Assembly (NCBI GenBank): GCA_001508835.1
Contig: LGFB01000066.1
Coordinates: 1-7,101, forward strand
Reading direction: 5' to 3'
Length of the DNA: 7,101 nucleotides
Source of the DNA: a bacterium 42_11
Lineage (GTDB): Bacteria; Synergistota; GBS-1
The position numbers and the translations under genes were made by a program. This document shows positions 5,800-7,101 of the stretch, one piece after another. Below the pieces are notes generated by a model, which worked only from the letters and a program-made list of their open reading frames with translations, made no database searches and had not been told where the DNA came from. Position 1 is the first letter of the stretch. Every line of letters starts with the position of its first letter.

Positions 5800-6311
5800 A
5801 TTTCCACCCCCCATTTATTCAAGGCAAACAAGACAACGGGCCCAATCAAAAGCAGGACGAAACCTAAAGAACCAGAATCAGAGGCACTGCATCCACCACC
5901 CCCACCAGCCGCACCAGTTCCCGTTAGGGTAACAATTTTGGCAGTCCCAGGAACCCCGCCAATAGCCACATTAAGGGGAATGGTACAGCTCTCAGCATCA
6001 ATGGGCTTAAAGGTAACCTTCAGAGTTATAGGATAGTTAGAAGCATTAGCAGGGACAGGCCATATCGCCTGGTTAACGCTAAAACCAAGGCCCGGCGTTA
6101 AATTTACGATAAGGTCAACCGGCTCATCCGTATTATTGGTAACCAGAAGGCTCACATCTTGGGTATCTTCCGTGCCCACAGCAACGGTCCCAAAATCAAT
6201 CGAGGTAGGATTAACGCTTATCTCATACTCCAGAGCCAACGCAGGGAGAGCGAAAATCGATAAGCCAAGTAACAACAACCCAACCACATAAAACCTCTTA
6301 AAAGAAACCAT
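5796..6311 (-). CDS. Secreted ASH/choice-of-anchor-type beta-sandwich protein with Synerg-CTERM-like tail
   Basis: A 171-residue exported protein. A signal peptide covers about residues 1-26 (ending ALPALA). Residues 29-133 form one immunoglobulin-like domain of the ASH/HYDIN type: NPTSIDFGTVAVG, VTNNTDEPVDL, ITLKVTFKP and VTLTGTG are its usual strands. Residues 136-144 (GGGGGCSAS) plus a hydrophobic helix (about 148-164) resemble the Synerg-CTERM sorting signal of Synergistota, in which a Gly-rich, Cys-containing motif precedes a membrane helix. The end is atypical: only one Lys (NKWGVEI) follows the helix instead of an Arg/Lys cluster. The protein is probably processed and fixed to the envelope by an intramembrane protease not seen here. 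GGAGGTG at 6318-6324 sets the ATG. Its stop overlaps the next start (ATGA), so it is co-translated with the SLH enzyme and may act as a partner or scaffold, which is inference. Confidence 0.82.
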   Translation of the reverse strand: MVSFKRFYVVGLLLLGLSIFALPALALEYEISVNPTSIDFGTVAVGTEDTQDVSLLVTNNTDEPVDLIVNLTPGLGFSVNQAIWPVPANASNYPITLKVTFKPIDAESCTIPLNVAIGGVPGTAKIVTLTGTGAAGGGGGCSASDSGSLGFVLLLIGPVVLFALNKWGVEI

Positions 6312-6335
6312 TCACTTCACCTCCGCCCTTCAAGT

Positions 6336-6364
6336 CTTAAAAGGAAGAAAAACTTCACCGGCAA
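6336..6364 (-). promoter_or_regulatory. Weak candidate promoter of the CTERM protein/SLH enzyme operon
   Basis: On the minus strand TTGCCG (6359-6364, 4 of 6) and TTTAAG (6336-6341, 4 of 6) lie 17 bases apart and would start transcription near 6329, close to the ribosome-binding site at 6318-6324. The match is poor; read-through past the hairpin at 6432-6460 is an alternative source of transcripts. Apart from this and a possible leader ORF, 6312-6430 shows only G-rich runs. Confidence 0.25.
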
Positions 6365-6420
6365 CCCCCTTTAAAAAGCCATCACCCCCCTCTTCTTTAC
6401 GAATCAATCTAAAAGCCCTT

Positions 6421-6460
6421 AAAAAGGCAAAGGGGCAGATGAAGTTGCTTCACCTGCCCC
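6421..6460 (-). terminator. Intrinsic terminator of the alpha/beta hydrolase gene
   Basis: Arms at 6432-6444 (GGGGCAGATGAAG) and 6448-6460 pair along 13 bases with a single G-U wobble in the minus-strand RNA and a 3-base loop. The stem is followed on the minus strand by TTTGCCTTTTTAAG. It starts 11 bases past the stop codon at 6471 and separates this gene from the CTERM protein gene. Confidence 0.78.
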
Positions 6461-6470
6461 CTTAACCTTC

Positions 6471-7101
6471 CTACGGATAGATCTGTATCTTATCGCCGGG
6501 TATCTTAAACGCCGATGGACTATAGTAGCGAACTATATTACCATTACCATCCACCTCAACGCTATAGTGCTCGAGAAAGTCCCAGAGCATCGGCATCTCT
6601 TCATAAATGCAATTATGAGAGCGATAAAGATTTTTGGTCACCTTAAACACGGGGACATCAAATCCCTCAAACTGTTTTACCCACGTCCAGGTGCGAAATC
6701 TATCATACCAACCGCTGATTGTCCCTTCCCTACTATCCACATCGTCAAGGGTTAGCCCGTTCAAGTTTAAGAAATAAGAGGCCCATACATCAAGGTTATT
6801 TGAAATATCATCCCACAAATCTCCTGCCAACATGAAAGAAAGGTCGCCGGCACCATATATAAGATAGGTTGGAACCATTTTGTTCTTGGGAGGATACGCT
6901 GTCCCCACTATACCGTCAACCACTACATTGCCATCCTCATCCCAATTGGGAACGCCAGAGGTAGAAGCCACAGCAGCAACATACTCAGGAAAAGCTATCG
7001 CAAAAGCTTGGCTCACCATACTACCTGCCGATTGCCCCGTAAAGTAAAAGCGTGTAGGATCCCCTCCGTACTTAGTCACAACGATATCCTTCAACTTTGA
7101 A
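6471..7101 (-). CDS. PHB-depolymerase-like alpha/beta hydrolase (esterase), 5' end cut by window
   Basis: The last 209 codons or so of a serine hydrolase are present; the frame is open to the right edge, so the N-terminus, any signal peptide and any anchor domain are out of view. The fragment opens with KYGGDPTRFYFTGQSAGSM, which matches the 'DPxRVYVTGxSxGGM' nucleophile elbow of PHB-depolymerase/feruloyl-esterase-like hydrolases. The catalytic Ser codon is at 7029-7031. A likely acid is Asp in YGAGD (codon 6843-6845) after a core strand, and the likely His is in YRSHN (codon 6615-6617), close before the final helix MLWDFLEHY. The triad thus looks complete. The tail after the fold is short (about 30 residues) with no sorting signal. 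The substrate, probably an ester, cannot be inferred. The gene precedes the CTERM/SLH pair on the same strand but has its own terminator, so it is a neighbour rather than clearly part of that operon. Confidence 0.82.
   Translation of the reverse strand, partial: SKLKDIVVTKYGGDPTRFYFTGQSAGSMVSQAFAIAFPEYVAAVASTSGVPNWDEDGNVVVDGIVGTAYPPKNKMVPTYLIYGAGDLSFMLAGDLWDDISNNLDVWASYFLNLNGLTLDDVDSREGTISGWYDRFRTWTWVKQFEGFDVPVFKVTKNLYRSHNCIYEEMPMLWDFLEHYSVEVDGNGNIVRYYSPSAFKIPGDKIQIYP

Noticed and set aside
6380..6400. Three-codon ORF (ATG GCT TTT TAA, minus strand) after a GGGGGG run
   Set aside because: Too short to support as a gene, and the G run recurs several times in this leader without associated starts.

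Overview
The window most likely comes from a member of the Synergistota, a diderm anaerobe. The main clue is the small secreted protein at 5796-6311. It ends in a Gly-rich, Cys-containing segment (GGGGGCSAS) followed by a hydrophobic helix, which resembles the Synerg-CTERM sorting signal. Supporting clues are an SLH-domain surface enzyme, anaerobe-type iron and oxygen-defence proteins, strong Shine-Dalgarno sequences and moderate GC content. The phylum is an inference and I do not name a genus.

Left block, minus strand, 1-1583. A two-gene operon encodes a secreted FmdE-family protein and then the start of a siderophore/haem/cobalamin-type ABC substrate-binding protein, which is cut by the window edge. 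The genes overlap by four bases (GTGA). The operon is driven by a consensus-perfect sigma-70 promoter (TTGACA, 17 bases, TATAAT) at 1620-1648. The job is probably uptake of a metal or metal complex.

Middle block, 1677-2572. A 146-residue ferritin-like diiron protein lies on the minus strand. Downstream of it are two perfect hairpins, each followed by a U-rich tract. Its extended -10 promoter overlaps the stop codon of what looks like the decayed C-terminal rubredoxin tail of a rubrerythrin (2239-2418), a remnant that simple ORF calling does not reveal. The rest of this gap, up to 2572, holds an inverted repeat and a weak candidate promoter for the next gene.

Plus-strand gene, 2573-3565. It encodes a secreted protein of unknown function with signs of an internal duplication. 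It converges on the right-hand block across a 53-base nested inverted repeat that also works as a terminator for the minus strand.

Right block, minus strand, 3572-7101. In transcription order it holds the C-terminal part of a PHB-depolymerase-like alpha/beta hydrolase with its own terminator, then a two-gene unit. The unit pairs an ASH/choice-of-anchor-type beta-sandwich protein with a CTERM-like tail and a large SLH-anchored metallo-beta-lactamase-fold enzyme. These two genes share an ATGA stop/start overlap. The block looks like an envelope-associated hydrolase locus; no substrate can be read from the sequence.

I found no tRNA, rRNA, CRISPR array, insertion sequence or intact mobile gene.
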